Source: Hydrogenophaga pseudoflava NBRC 102511 (GTDB lineage Bacteria; Pseudomonadota; Gammaproteobacteria; Burkholderiales; Burkholderiaceae_C). From it: a DNA stretch of 64,000 bases. Made by a program: the position numbers and the translations under genes. Shown piece by piece: positions 8,284 through 17,972 of this stretch. The stretch is taken from assembly GCF_001592285.1 (NCBI RefSeq), contig NZ_BCWQ01000017.1, positions 1-64,000 of the forward strand, read 5' to 3'. Positions within the stretch are counted from its first letter, which is position 1; each line of letters opens with the position of its first letter. The notes under the pieces are model-generated. The model searched no databases. It saw only the letters and a list, made by a program, of their open reading frames with translations, and had not been told where the DNA came from.

Positions 8284-9727
8284 TCTTGCCCGTCAGCGCG
8301 CCCAGGGTGCGCAGCAGGATGGAGAAATCGAGCCACAGCGACCAGTTGTTGATGTACTCGATATCCGCTTCGATGCGCGCCTGCATGCGCTCGATGTCGG
8401 TGGTCTCGCCTCGAAGGCCCCGCACCTGGGCCAGTCCCGTGATGCCGGGTTTGATGTTGTGGCGGGCGAAGTAGGCGTTGATGCCCTTGGAGTACAGCTC
8501 GTCGTGCTGCACCGCGTGCGGTCTGGGTCCCACCAGCGACATCTCGCCCATGAGGACATTGAAGACCTGCGGCAGCTCGTCCAGACTGGTCTTGCGGAGG
8601 AAGGCCCCCACGCGGGTCACCCGGGGGTCGTTGCGGGTGGCCTGGCGAATCACGCCGGCCTCGGGCTGGTGCACATACATGCTGCGGAACTTCCAGATGT
8701 GGAACACCCGCCCGCTCCATCCCATGCGCGCCTGCCGGAAGAACACGGGGCCCTGGCTGTCGAGCTTGATGGCCGCGGCGATGATCAGCAGGACCGGCGA
8801 AATCACCATCAGGATCAGCAACCCCAGGATGCGGTCTTCTAGGGCCTTGAGCAGGAGCCTGGTGCCTGTCAGCGGGGTTTCAGACAGGGTCAGCACGGGC
8901 AGTCCCGCGATTTCCCGGACGCTGTGATTGACCAGCAGCAGCGAGAAGATGTCCGGCACCCAGTGCACCGACACATGGCGGTCCAGCAGCTGGAAATACA
9001 GGCTCTCGATCAGGTCGGACTCGCCCAGGGGGATGGCGAAATACACCGTGCGCACGTCGTGGCGCTCGATGATGGACAGCATCTGGTCGAGCGGTCCGAT
9101 GATGTTGAGCTCCTTGAGCGATGCGAAGTCCGAGCTTTCGTACAGGGTGGCGCCCGCCCTGGCCTCGCTGACCTGCGCGGCCGAGGGCAGCTCCAGACAG
9201 CCCACCACCTTCTGGTTCAGCCACGGGTTGCCCGAAATCTTGTTCTGCAGATAGCTCGCGAGCTTGCCCGTTCCGACGATCAGCACGTTCTCGGCAGGCA
9301 GAGCGTGGACCATGACCCGGATCTGGATCTCGCGGCTGAGGTACTGCAGAAAAACCTGCAGCAGATAGCCCGCGATGAACAGCTGCCCCAGCAGCAGGCG
9401 GGAAAACACATCGGTCTGCTTGGTCACAAAACCGACGACCAGCAGGAAGCCGAATGTCAGCGACCAGGCCTTGAAGAGGGTCAGGGCCTTGCGCGTGAAA
9501 CTGCTGTTGCTGCGGTAGACGCCGAACTGGTTGTAGGCGAACACCATCACCATGGCCAGAAGGAGCAGCAGCACGGAATAGGGCGTGGTGACGGTGCCGA
9601 TGTGTTTCTGGATCAGCAGCAGGGACAGGGTCATCACGGCCACCACGTCCACCACGGCCTGCACCGCCGTGGAGATGCTTCCGCGGCGCTTGAGGATGGA
9701 TCGATGGGGTCTCTTCGAGAGTGCCAT
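8273..9727 (-). CDS. epsB: EpsB/WcaJ-type undecaprenyl-phosphate sugar-1-phosphate transferase
   Basis: A 484-residue polyisoprenyl-phosphate hexose-1-phosphate transferase. The N-terminal half has four or five hydrophobic segments (about residues 15-130), followed by a Rossmann-like region (NVLIVGTGKLASYL). The C-terminal catalytic domain starts at a further membrane helix (ILGLLILMVISPVLLIIAAAIK) and holds GPVFFRQARMG, FHIWKFRSM, LRKTSLDELPQ, VGPRP and KPGITGLAQVRG. This is the standard priming enzyme that loads the first sugar phosphate onto the undecaprenyl carrier at the inner membrane. The C-terminal end KNAY is typical of the family. It lies 40 bases after the SGNH-like gene in the same operon. 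The sugar is commonly glucose or galactose in this family and is not determined here. Confidence 0.93.
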   Translation of the reverse strand: MALSKRPHRSILKRRGSISTAVQAVVDVVAVMTLSLLLIQKHIGTVTTPYSVLLLLLAMVMVFAYNQFGVYRSNSSFTRKALTLFKAWSLTFGFLLVVGFVTKQTDVFSRLLLGQLFIAGYLLQVFLQYLSREIQIRVMVHALPAENVLIVGTGKLASYLQNKISGNPWLNQKVVGCLELPSAAQVSEARAGATLYESSDFASLKELNIIGPLDQMLSIIERHDVRTVYFAIPLGESDLIESLYFQLLDRHVSVHWVPDIFSLLLVNHSVREIAGLPVLTLSETPLTGTRLLLKALEDRILGLLILMVISPVLLIIAAAIKLDSQGPVFFRQARMGWSGRVFHIWKFRSMYVHQPEAGVIRQATRNDPRVTRVGAFLRKTSLDELPQVFNVLMGEMSLVGPRPHAVQHDELYSKGINAYFARHNIKPGITGLAQVRGLRGETTDIERMQARIEADIEYINNWSLWLDFSILLRTLGALTGKNAY

Positions 9728-9767
9728 GGAACAAATGTATCGGGTTACGACGAGCGGGCGACCCGCA

Positions 9768-10712
9768 TCAGCTGCCGCGCTGTGCCACGCCGGTCTTGGG
9801 GTAGCTGGTCACCACCGACCAGATCACCTCGCTCATCAGTCGGGCCAGTTCCGGCGAGATGGGGGGCAGCTGCGTCCCGTCGACCAGCCGGATGGTCTGC
9901 GACTCTGCCGGAGGCGGGCGGTGATAGAGGACCGCGTAGTGGGTGAGGGCGACGAGGTAGTTGCCCAGCGCACTGAGATGAATCATGTCGCGTTTGCCCT
10001 CGTCGCTGATGTAGAACAGGTCTTCGCGCGATCGCAGCCGGTCGACGCCACCGCGGGCTTCCACCTCCCGCACCAGACGGGCCATCACCTGGCCGGCGGG
10101 AATGACGTACACCGGACCGCCGGTGTCGCCGTGCGCCAGGCCCCTTGCCAGGAGCACACCCTCCCAGTAGAGGCTCAGGTCCTCGTCCAGCCGTTCCAGC
10201 CAGCCTTTGGGGTCGTTCAGCTCGTGCCAGAGCTCGTAGAGGTATACCCGGATCTTGGGATTGGCTGCCCGCGCTGCCCGTGCCCACTGGCGGATGTACT
10301 GCGGGCTGTCGTGGTGCTTGATCGCGTCTTTGATCTCCACCGACTCCGTCAGGACCAGTACGTCGAACTGGCCGCTGTTGACGGCCTGGTGCGCGTCCTG
10401 GTAGCGGGGGTGCGCGTTCTCGATCTCGAAGCCGTTGACCGGAACGTCAGGTTCCCAGTGCGACCTCAGCGAGGCGCCCCATCCCAGCTGCGAGCGGTGG
10501 TCGTGGCCTGCGCCGGCCAGCTGCTCCAGCATCATGGGGATGTCCTTGTTGACCAGGCTGTGGCCGATGTGGAAGACGCGCAGCGGCTTGTCAGGCGGCG
10601 ACAACGGCTGCGTGTACAGGGCCGAGAGTTCGACCGGGTCGAGCGACTTGTGCCATCCGCAGGCGGTGAGTGCGAAGGCCAGCAGGTATTTCAACGAGTG
10701 TTTCAGCATCAT
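9768..10712 (-). CDS. SGNH-hydrolase-like lipoprotein
   Basis: A 314-residue predicted lipoprotein: MMLKHSLKYLLAFALTAC has a short positive n-region, a hydrophobic core and the lipobox LTAC. The mature start contains LRVFHIGHSLV, which places a Ser in a G-H-S context near the N-terminus. Near the C-terminus is DMIHLSALGNYLVAL, a D-x-x-H pair like the catalytic Asp/His of SGNH esterases. I infer an envelope esterase or acyl-modifying enzyme acting on the polysaccharide or on the lipopeptide product. Its ATG overlaps the stop codon of the FAAL-NRPS gene (ATGATG...TGA), so it is translationally coupled to it. The match is motif-level only and a non-catalytic role is possible. Confidence 0.6.
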   Translation of the reverse strand: MMLKHSLKYLLAFALTACGWHKSLDPVELSALYTQPLSPPDKPLRVFHIGHSLVNKDIPMMLEQLAGAGHDHRSQLGWGASLRSHWEPDVPVNGFEIENAHPRYQDAHQAVNSGQFDVLVLTESVEIKDAIKHHDSPQYIRQWARAARAANPKIRVYLYELWHELNDPKGWLERLDEDLSLYWEGVLLARGLAHGDTGGPVYVIPAGQVMARLVREVEARGGVDRLRSREDLFYISDEGKRDMIHLSALGNYLVALTHYAVLYHRPPPAESQTIRLVDGTQLPPISPELARLMSEVIWSVVTSYPKTGVAQRGS

Positions 10713-13700
10713 GTGGTGGAGGCACGGGTTGAAGAGGGCGACGCAGTATGACCGGTCTGGACCGGGGAAGTGCCCATGCGTCTGGCGTCGGCGAGGTGCG
10801 GGCGCATCGCTGCGGCCAGCACCTCCACATGGGGTGGCTCCAGGATGTCCATGTGTTTTCCAGGCACGCGTTCGATGGTCAACCGTGGCAGCAGCGAGCG
10901 CCAGCCATAGGCCGGCGCCGTGGACAGGTCGTCACCGGCTTGCAGGAAGACGGCGGGCAGGTCACAGGGTGTGGCCTCGTGGTCGCGCATGGCCTTGGCA
11001 TAGACCTGGATGCGCCGACTGCCGGGTTCGTGTCGGTGTTCGGTCTGGTGCCGGAACACACGGTAGACGTGCAGGACGTGCCCCAGCCCCCCGCGCCGGA
11101 GCAGGCGCAGGCGCCTGACCACCCCCGCCACCAGGTGCCTGAAGCCATGTCCGGGCAATCTGGAGTCGAGCAAGGCGATCAGGCCGATGGTTTCGCCTTC
11201 TGTCTGCAGCTGTCGTGCCACCTCGAACGCCAGCAAGCCGCCGATCGAAAAGCCACCGAGGAAATAGGGGCCGTGCGGCTGGATGCCTCGGATCAGATCC
11301 TTGTATTCCCGCGCCAGCGTCTCCACGGTCACCACGGGCGGCGCCAGGTCCGTCGGCTGCTCCAGCAGGTCGATTTCGGTCTGTGAGAACACGCCGTACA
11401 CCGGCATGCCCGGATCAAGCAGCTGCGCCAGCCGCCTGTACATCTCCGCGCCTGCCAGCAGGAAGAGGCCAGGACCCTGACCAAGGGGTTGCAGCACCGC
11501 CACCGGGATGTCCTTGTGGTCCCCGGGCGAGGTCTGCGACAGCGCCTCGGCCAGCTCCGCCACCGTGGGATGCTTGAACAGCAGGGCCAGCGCGCAGGGT
11601 CGTTGCAGCGCCGACTCGATGCGGCTGACCACCCCCACGGCCAGGATCGAGTGCCCGCCGAGGTCGAAGAAGTTGTCGTGGATGCCGATCGTTTCGGTCT
11701 GCAGGGCGGCTTGCCAGATGGACAGGATGACCGTTTCGGTGGGGTTGCGGGGCGGGGTCAGCGAGGTGCGCCCTCCCGAAGGATTGACGGAGGGCGCTGG
11801 AAGCGCACGGCGGTTGGTCTTGCCGTTGGGCAGCACCGGGATGCTGTCCAGTGCGACAAACAGGCCGGGCACCATGTGGTCCGGCAGCCAGCGGCGCAGG
11901 TGCTCGCGCAGCTCGTCGCGAGAAGGCAGAGGCCCTCTGGGGACCACGTAGGCCACCAGCCGGGGCTGACCTGGCGAGTCCTCGCGCAGCATGACCACCG
12001 CGCGTGCGATGGCTTCGTGGGCGAGCAGCCGGGACTCGATTTCCCCAAGCTCCACCCGGAACCCGCGCAGTTTGATCTGATCGTCGAGCCGGCCTCCGTG
12101 CTCCAGCGACCCGTCGCAGCGCCAGCGCCCGCGGTCCCCCGTGCGGTAGATGCGGGTGGTGAGCGGGTCCGGTGCATCGGGCTGGTCGATGAAGCGCTCG
12201 GCGGTCAGTGCCGCCTGCCGGTGATAGCCGATGGCCACGCCGGTGCCGCCGATGTAGATCTCCCCGGGAACTCCGATCGGGCATGGCTGCAGGTGCGGGT
12301 CGAGCACCTGGATCGAGGTGTTGAGCACCGGGCGGCCCAGGTCGATGGCCTGGACGGCGCCCGGAGACACCCGCCAGCAGCTGGACCACACCGTGGTTTC
12401 GGTGGGGCCGTACATGTTCCAGACCTCGTCGCAGCGGGCGAGCAGCTGGCTGGCAAGATCGGGCGTCAGGGGCTCGCCGCCCACCAGCGCCTTGAGCCGC
12501 GGGTTGCCAGCCCAGCCTGCGTCGAGCAGCAGGTGCCAGCGCGACGGTGTGGCCTGCAGCACGGTGATGTCCTCTCGCGCCAACAGCTCGGCCAGCGCCC
12601 GGCCATCGGTGGCGTCGGCCTGGCTGGCCACCACCACGGTGCCGCCCGTGCCCAAGGGGAGAAACAGCTCCAGGACGGCGATGTCGAAGCTGGGGGTGGT
12701 CACGGCCAGCAACCGGTCGTGCACGGTGCAGCCGGGCGCGCGCGCCATGCTCTCCAGCAGGTTCACCATGGCCCGGTGTGGCACGGCGACCCCCTTGGGC
12801 CGACCGGTGGAGCCGGAGGTGTAGATCAGGTAGGCCGGGTCTTCCGGGCGGGCATCGAGCAGGGCATCGTCCGGCAGCCGGTGCGGTGCGGCCGCGTCGA
12901 TCTGCGCGCGGTCCCTATCGACCAGCAGGCGGGGGGTCTGGTCCTCGTCCAGCACCACCGAACTGTGGCTCACCAGCAGCGCCAGCTCGGCGTCCAGCAT
13001 CTGGTCGCTCAGCCGTTGCCGGGGATAGTCCGGGTCCAGGGGCACGTAGGCCGCGCCTGATTTGAGGATGGCCAGCAGCACGATCACCAGTTCGTGGTTG
13101 CGGGGCAGGCAGACGCCCACACGGCAACCCCGCGCAACGCCGCGCTGGCGCAGCAGCCTCGCCAGCCGGTTCGAAGCCTCGTCCAGTTCGTGGTGGGTCA
13201 GCCGCGCAGCGCCGTGGACCAGCGCGGGCCGCTGGGCCGACTGCAGCAACCCCCGGGTCACCCAGGCGTGCGCCGATGCGGCGACGGGTGCCTCGACGGG
13301 GCCATGCGACCACTGGTTCAGGTGCTCGCGTTCGGCCTCGCCCAGCAGCGGGAGTGTGGCCACGCGGGAGTCCGGCGCCTGGATGGCGATGCGCAGGATC
13401 TGCAGCAGGTGCTCGCCCATGCGCTGCACCGTCTCCGGCACGAACAGGTCGGTGGCGTACTCGATCGTGAAGGCCTGGTCGTACATCACGTCGACCACCA
13501 CACTCAGGTCGAACTGGGTCGACGCCCGGTCGAAGTCCAGCCGCGACCAGGTCAGGCCTTCGAAGTGGCAGTCCCGGGCCTGCGTGTTCACCATGTTGAA
13601 GAGCACGTTGAACAGCGGCTGGCGGCTGCTGTCCGGCCGGGCCGCGAGTTCGCGGACCAGCACCTCGAAGGGCATGTCCTGGTGCGAAAAGGCCTCCAGG

Positions 13701-16700
13701 GAGACGGTGCGCACGCGCGAAAGCACCGTGAGGAAGTCCGGGTTGCCGTCCAGATCGGTCCGGAACACCAGGGTGTTGACGAAGGTGCCGATGAGGTTCT
13801 CGGAGGCCAGATGGTGCCGGTTGGCAATGGGCACGCCGATGCCGATGTCGGTCTTGCCCGTGTGCCGATGCAGCAGCACATTGAGTGCCGCGATCAGCAC
13901 CATGGACAGGCTGGCCCCGTGCGCCGCGCCGAGCGCGCGCAGGCCGGCGATGTGCTCGTGCTCCAGTGGAAAGCGCAACGCCGCACCGCGGAAGCTCTGC
14001 TCCAGGGGGCGTTGCAAGTCGTTGTTCAGCGGCAGCAGCTCCAGGCCGTTCAGCCGCTGCGACCAGTACGCGAGCTCGCTGCTTCGTCGCTCGGTTTCAA
14101 ACCAGTCCCGGTGCCAGACCGCGTAGTCCGCGTACTGGATCGGGAGCTCGGGCAGGCAGGCCTCGGACCCGGACACCAGGGCGCTGTAGTGAGCCGCCAG
14201 CTCGCGCCCCAGCTCCGCGAACGACCACTGGTCGCTGACGATGTGGTGCATCACGATCAGCAGAACCGCGTCCTGTTCGGCCAGGTGGATGAGCTGTGCG
14301 CGGACCAGCGGGCACTGGTCCAGCACAAAGGGCTGGCAGGTGACATCGGCCAGATGGCGGCGCAGCACCCCGTCGGGCACACCGCGTCCCTCGGTGGCCA
14401 GCCGCACCTGCTGAAGGGGCACGGCCGGTGGCGGCACCACCTCGGCAAACACGCCGTCGGCGGTCTTGACAAAGCGTGTGCGGAGTACTTCGTGGCGTTC
14501 GACCACGCGATCCATGGCCTTCTGCAGGGCCGCCACCTCCAGCGGCCCCTTCAACCGCATGGCCAGCGGGATGTTGTATGCGCTGCTCTGTGGCGCCAGT
14601 TCGTGCATGAACCACATGCGCTCCTGGGAGAACGACAGGCCCAGCCGGCTGCCAGGGCCGCGCGCCGCTGAAGGTGTGGCCGCGGCCGGCACCGATGGGC
14701 TCGCCACAACGCTGTCCGGCGTGGGCGACAACTGCATCAGCCGCTCGGCGAGTCCGCGCACCGTGGGCGTCTCGAACACCGCGCTGATGGGCAGGTCGAG
14801 GCCAAGCCTCGTGCGCAGACGCGAGACCAGCTGTGTGGCCAGCAACGAATCGCCACCCAGGTCGAAGAAGTTCGCGTCGTGGTCGATCACCTCGTGCCCG
14901 AGGATCTCGGACCAAAGCAGGGTCAGGCTGTCCAGCAGCGCGGCATTGGCGGAGTGGTCCGTCGCCGTGTTTGTGGAGGATTGGGCCGACAGGCGCAGGG
15001 GCTCCAGCCGCCCCTCCAAATAGAGGCGCCGCGCCGCGCCGCGCTGCGGCTTGCCGCTGGAGGTCCGGGGCAGGGTGCCGGTGCGCAGGGGAACGATGTC
15101 GTGCAGATCGACCTGGTGCTCCGCGGCCACCCGCTTGTGGACGGCATCGACCAGCTGCCGCACCACGTCCGGCGAGGGGCGCCGGCTGCACTCGACCAGC
15201 ATCACGACCGCTTCCCGGTCTCCCTTGTCCACCGAAATGGCGATGACGCCACCGCCCCGGATGCCGGGGTGCGCCGATTCGGCTGTCTGCTCCAGGTCCT
15301 GGGGGTAGAGGTTGCGGCCGTTCGCGATGATCAGGTCTTTGCGGCGGCCGGCGACGAACAGCTCGCCGCCGTGCAGGAAACCCAGGTCGCCGGTGCGCAG
15401 GTAGCGCGTGGGGTCGGCAACTTCGGGGGCAAGGGTTCCGCCAAAGTGCTCGGCGGAGACGTCGGGCTGTCCCCAGTAGCCCTGGCCCACGCTCGGTCCG
15501 GCCACCCAGATCTCGCCGATCCGGTCGGGGGCGCAGGGCGTCCTGGTGTCGGGATCGACGATGCGCAGCTGGAAACCCGGCAGCGCCGAGCCGCAACCCA
15601 CCAGCGTTCTGGTGCCGGTCGCTTCATGGTCGGCTGGTCGCACTTCGTGGCGTTCGATGGCCTGCGCATCCAGCGTGATCTGTTGCAGCGGTGTGGCGGC
15701 ATTCTTCACGGTGACTGCGAGCACCGCTTCCGCCAGTCCGTAGGAAGGCGCCAGTGCCGCACGGTGGAACCCGAAAGGCGTGAAGGCCTGCGAGAACGCG
15801 TCCAGCGTGGTGGCACGCACCGGTTCCGCGCCGCAGGTGGCGTATCGCCAGCTGTCCAGACGGGCGTTCCATTGCGGTGCGCGGGCCAGTGCCTGCACGC
15901 AGGCGGCGTAGGCGAAGTTGGGTGCACCGCTGTGGGTGACGCCATGCCGGGCAATGGCCTCCAGCCACTTCAAGGGGTGCAGCAGAAACTGCACGGTGGA
16001 CATCAGGAACGAGGTGCCACCCGAGTACAGCGGCTGGAGCACTCCGTGCACCAGGCCGTAGTCGTGGAACCAGGGCAGCCAGACCAGTGCCTTCATCCGG
16101 GGCGTGTCCACACTGCTCACCAACGAGCGGCACTGGGCCAGCACGTTGTCGTGGGTGATCTCGACGCCCCGCGGGGCGCTCGTGGACCCGGAGGTGTACT
16201 GCAGATACGCCACCGGGCTCTCGTCCAGGCCTTCGGGTGACGGCGCCACCGCGTCGGTCTGCAGCGGTTCGTTCAGAAGGGTGTCCAGCGTGCACCAGGT
16301 GCGCTCGGGGATCTGGGTGCGGCCGGCTTCGATGTGTCCCTCGTCGGTCATGGCCAGCGCGACATCCGCACTGTTGGCAATGCCCAGCAAACGCGATTCG
16401 CTGTTCCGTGCGTTCCTGTTGTCCGGCGCAGGCGCTGGGACGGGGATGGCGCCGGCCAGGATGCAGCCCCAGAACAGCTGCACAGCGTCCAGGTTGTTGT
16501 CGAATGCGAGCAACACCCGATCACCTGACCCGATGCGCGCGCGCAGACGCTTCGCGATGGCTTCGGCCGACTGGCCCAGCGCGGCGTAGCTCAGCGAGTG
16601 GCTGGTTTCCAGGCCGTGCCCCAGGAACACGTAGGCCGCGTGTTCCCCGTAGTCCGCCACACGCTTGCGCAGCAGTTCGCGCAGATGGGCGTACTGGAGA

Positions 16701-16714
16701 TCAGAGGTGGGCAC
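10709..16714 (-). CDS. NRPS: FAAL - carrier - C - A - carrier - thioesterase
   Basis: A 2001-residue assembly-line protein. Domains in order: fatty acyl-AMP ligase (about 1-580; YLQYTSGSTSAPRGVEITH, FAAL-like), carrier (FFDLGGDSLLATQL), condensation (about 695-1130; active-site HHIVSDQ), adenylation (about 1140-1650; IYTSGSTGRPKGVAVPH, MYGPTETTVWSS, NGKTNRRAL), carrier (FFDLGGHSILAVGV) and thioesterase (LGGFSIGGLLAFE). A free fatty acid is activated, loaded on the first carrier, joined to one amino acid and released. By my manual alignment the A-domain specificity residues read D-I-L-Q-L-G-M-V-W-K, close to codes listed for glycine, so an N-acyl-glycine is the simplest product. The start is GTG 16714 with GAGGTGATCC upstream, overlapping the GT4 gene by 14 bases. 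Confidence 0.92.
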   Translation of the reverse strand: MPTSDLQYAHLRELLRKRVADYGEHAAYVFLGHGLETSHSLSYAALGQSAEAIAKRLRARIGSGDRVLLAFDNNLDAVQLFWGCILAGAIPVPAPAPDNRNARNSESRLLGIANSADVALAMTDEGHIEAGRTQIPERTWCTLDTLLNEPLQTDAVAPSPEGLDESPVAYLQYTSGSTSAPRGVEITHDNVLAQCRSLVSSVDTPRMKALVWLPWFHDYGLVHGVLQPLYSGGTSFLMSTVQFLLHPLKWLEAIARHGVTHSGAPNFAYAACVQALARAPQWNARLDSWRYATCGAEPVRATTLDAFSQAFTPFGFHRAALAPSYGLAEAVLAVTVKNAATPLQQITLDAQAIERHEVRPADHEATGTRTLVGCGSALPGFQLRIVDPDTRTPCAPDRIGEIWVAGPSVGQGYWGQPDVSAEHFGGTLAPEVADPTRYLRTGDLGFLHGGELFVAGRRKDLIIANGRNLYPQDLEQTAESAHPGIRGGGVIAISVDKGDREAVVMLVECSRRPSPDVVRQLVDAVHKRVAAEHQVDLHDIVPLRTGTLPRTSSGKPQRGAARRLYLEGRLEPLRLSAQSSTNTATDHSANAALLDSLTLLWSEILGHEVIDHDANFFDLGGDSLLATQLVSRLRTRLGLDLPISAVFETPTVRGLAERLMQLSPTPDSVVASPSVPAAATPSAARGPGSRLGLSFSQERMWFMHELAPQSSAYNIPLAMRLKGPLEVAALQKAMDRVVERHEVLRTRFVKTADGVFAEVVPPPAVPLQQVRLATEGRGVPDGVLRRHLADVTCQPFVLDQCPLVRAQLIHLAEQDAVLLIVMHHIVSDQWSFAELGRELAAHYSALVSGSEACLPELPIQYADYAVWHRDWFETERRSSELAYWSQRLNGLELLPLNNDLQRPLEQSFRGAALRFPLEHEHIAGLRALGAAHGASLSMVLIAALNVLLHRHTGKTDIGIGVPIANRHHLASENLIGTFVNTLVFRTDLDGNPDFLTVLSRVRTVSLEAFSHQDMPFEVLVRELAARPDSSRQPLFNVLFNMVNTQARDCHFEGLTWSRLDFDRASTQFDLSVVVDVMYDQAFTIEYATDLFVPETVQRMGEHLLQILRIAIQAPDSRVATLPLLGEAEREHLNQWSHGPVEAPVAASAHAWVTRGLLQSAQRPALVHGAARLTHHELDEASNRLARLLRQRGVARGCRVGVCLPRNHELVIVLLAILKSGAAYVPLDPDYPRQRLSDQMLDAELALLVSHSSVVLDEDQTPRLLVDRDRAQIDAAAPHRLPDDALLDARPEDPAYLIYTSGSTGRPKGVAVPHRAMVNLLESMARAPGCTVHDRLLAVTTPSFDIAVLELFLPLGTGGTVVVASQADATDGRALAELLAREDITVLQATPSRWHLLLDAGWAGNPRLKALVGGEPLTPDLASQLLARCDEVWNMYGPTETTVWSSCWRVSPGAVQAIDLGRPVLNTSIQVLDPHLQPCPIGVPGEIYIGGTGVAIGYHRQAALTAERFIDQPDAPDPLTTRIYRTGDRGRWRCDGSLEHGGRLDDQIKLRGFRVELGEIESRLLAHEAIARAVVMLREDSPGQPRLVAYVVPRGPLPSRDELREHLRRWLPDHMVPGLFVALDSIPVLPNGKTNRRALPAPSVNPSGGRTSLTPPRNPTETVILSIWQAALQTETIGIHDNFFDLGGHSILAVGVVSRIESALQRPCALALLFKHPTVAELAEALSQTSPGDHKDIPVAVLQPLGQGPGLFLLAGAEMYRRLAQLLDPGMPVYGVFSQTEIDLLEQPTDLAPPVVTVETLAREYKDLIRGIQPHGPYFLGGFSIGGLLAFEVARQLQTEGETIGLIALLDSRLPGHGFRHLVAGVVRRLRLLRRGGLGHVLHVYRVFRHQTEHRHEPGSRRIQVYAKAMRDHEATPCDLPAVFLQAGDDLSTAPAYGWRSLLPRLTIERVPGKHMDILEPPHVEVLAAAMRPHLADARRMGTSPVQTGHTASPSSTRASTT

Positions 16715-17924
16715 GGATCACCTCGCTGCGGTGCCTGAAGACGGCGACGTCGTTGAAGGGGTGACCATCTTGCGCGGCCCGGCCAATGAGGTCCGCGAGC
16801 CGCTGGCGATCCCGCGCCAGGCCGGCCAGACTGGACACCAGTGCGCCGACGTCGTCTTTGGGGGTCAGTAGGCCGCCGCCGTGGGCGGAGATCAGGTCCT
16901 TCGGGAACGGGCTGTCGTAGCCGACCAGTGGCGTGCCTGAAACCAACGCTTCGATCAGGTTTCTCGGTGACTCCGGGGTCTTGTGGCAGAACACGAACAC
17001 CTGGGCCTCGCGCAGAACCTTCAGGATGGCCGCGCGGTCCCTGATGAAGCCGGGCAGCGCGACCTGCCCGGTCAGTCCCAGGCGCTCCACCTGCGCCTTC
17101 ATCTCGGGCAGACGTTCGCCGTCCCCCCACCAGGTCGCGCGGAAATCGACACCGGCGTCCTTCAGCGACGCCATCACCCGGATCCAGTCGTCGGCACCCT
17201 TCATCACGTCGGCACGGCCGAGATAGCAGATGTGCAGCGGGCCTTCCATGACTCCCTGCAGCTTGTTGCGGAGGGCATCGGGCGGGATGCGGTCCTCCTC
17301 GCGGAGGTGGATGTCGTGGACGATTTCAGCCTGTGAGGCGTAGGGCGCGTAGGTGGCGTAGGTTTCGGCACCATGGAACAGCCCCAGGGCCGAGCGCCGG
17401 ATGATGGCCCGCTCCAGTGCGGCCATGGGCCGGTGGTACAGCGATGCTTTCAGCCGCGCCCGGCGGGTGCGGGCCGCACGGGCTTCGTGCCGCACCACTT
17501 CGGACTCCACCCGGTCGGTCCAGACGGCAAAACGCCGACCCTTGCGGTGGGCTTCCAGAGCGGCCACCGAGCCCCAGTCGCCGAAGAGCCCGCCAATCGA
17601 GAACGACAGGTAGTCCGCTTCGTCGATCAGCTGGGCAATCTGGCGCCGCACCGAGGGGAGGAAGCGGAAAAAGCGGTCGGGGCGGTAGGCCGACGGCAGG
17701 GCGACGAGGTGCACGCGCTCCAGGTCGATCGCCGACGAACGCACCGGAATCCAGCTCGGCGGCGGGGTGCCGGGCTCCAGCGGGTGCATCACCGTGACCT
17801 GTTCGAAGTTTTCGGCCCAGAGGCGCAGTCCGTTGCAGGCCTGGTCTTCCAGCAGGTATCCGTCTTTTCCGGCGTAGAGCGGCACGGGTGCATACAACAG
17901 CAGGCGGCTGCCGGAGGTCTTCAT
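16701..17924 (-). CDS. Family 4 glycosyltransferase
   Basis: A 407-residue GT-B glycosyltransferase from ATG 17924 (MKTSGSRLLLYAPVPLY); an in-frame ATG at 17948 would add eight residues. The C-terminal domain contains HICYLGRADVMKGADDW, GDGERLPEMK, then PESPRNLIEALVSGTPLVGYD, which corresponds to the nucleotide-sugar-binding region with the expected Glu. No signal peptide or membrane helix is visible. It is squeezed between the phosphopantetheinyl transferase gene and the FAAL-NRPS gene, overlapping the latter. This is direct evidence that sugar transfer and acyl/peptide assembly are co-expressed. The substrate is unknown; it could glycosylate the NRPS/PKS product or extend the polysaccharide. 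Confidence 0.85.
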   Translation of the reverse strand: MKTSGSRLLLYAPVPLYAGKDGYLLEDQACNGLRLWAENFEQVTVMHPLEPGTPPPSWIPVRSSAIDLERVHLVALPSAYRPDRFFRFLPSVRRQIAQLIDEADYLSFSIGGLFGDWGSVAALEAHRKGRRFAVWTDRVESEVVRHEARAARTRRARLKASLYHRPMAALERAIIRRSALGLFHGAETYATYAPYASQAEIVHDIHLREEDRIPPDALRNKLQGVMEGPLHICYLGRADVMKGADDWIRVMASLKDAGVDFRATWWGDGERLPEMKAQVERLGLTGQVALPGFIRDRAAILKVLREAQVFVFCHKTPESPRNLIEALVSGTPLVGYDSPFPKDLISAHGGGLLTPKDDVGALVSSLAGLARDRQRLADLIGRAAQDGHPFNDVAVFRHRSEVIRAHL

Positions 17925-17972
17925 GTGGGTGCTTTCAAGGTGTTGCATGGCTCGTCGGCGCGCAGCAGTCGT

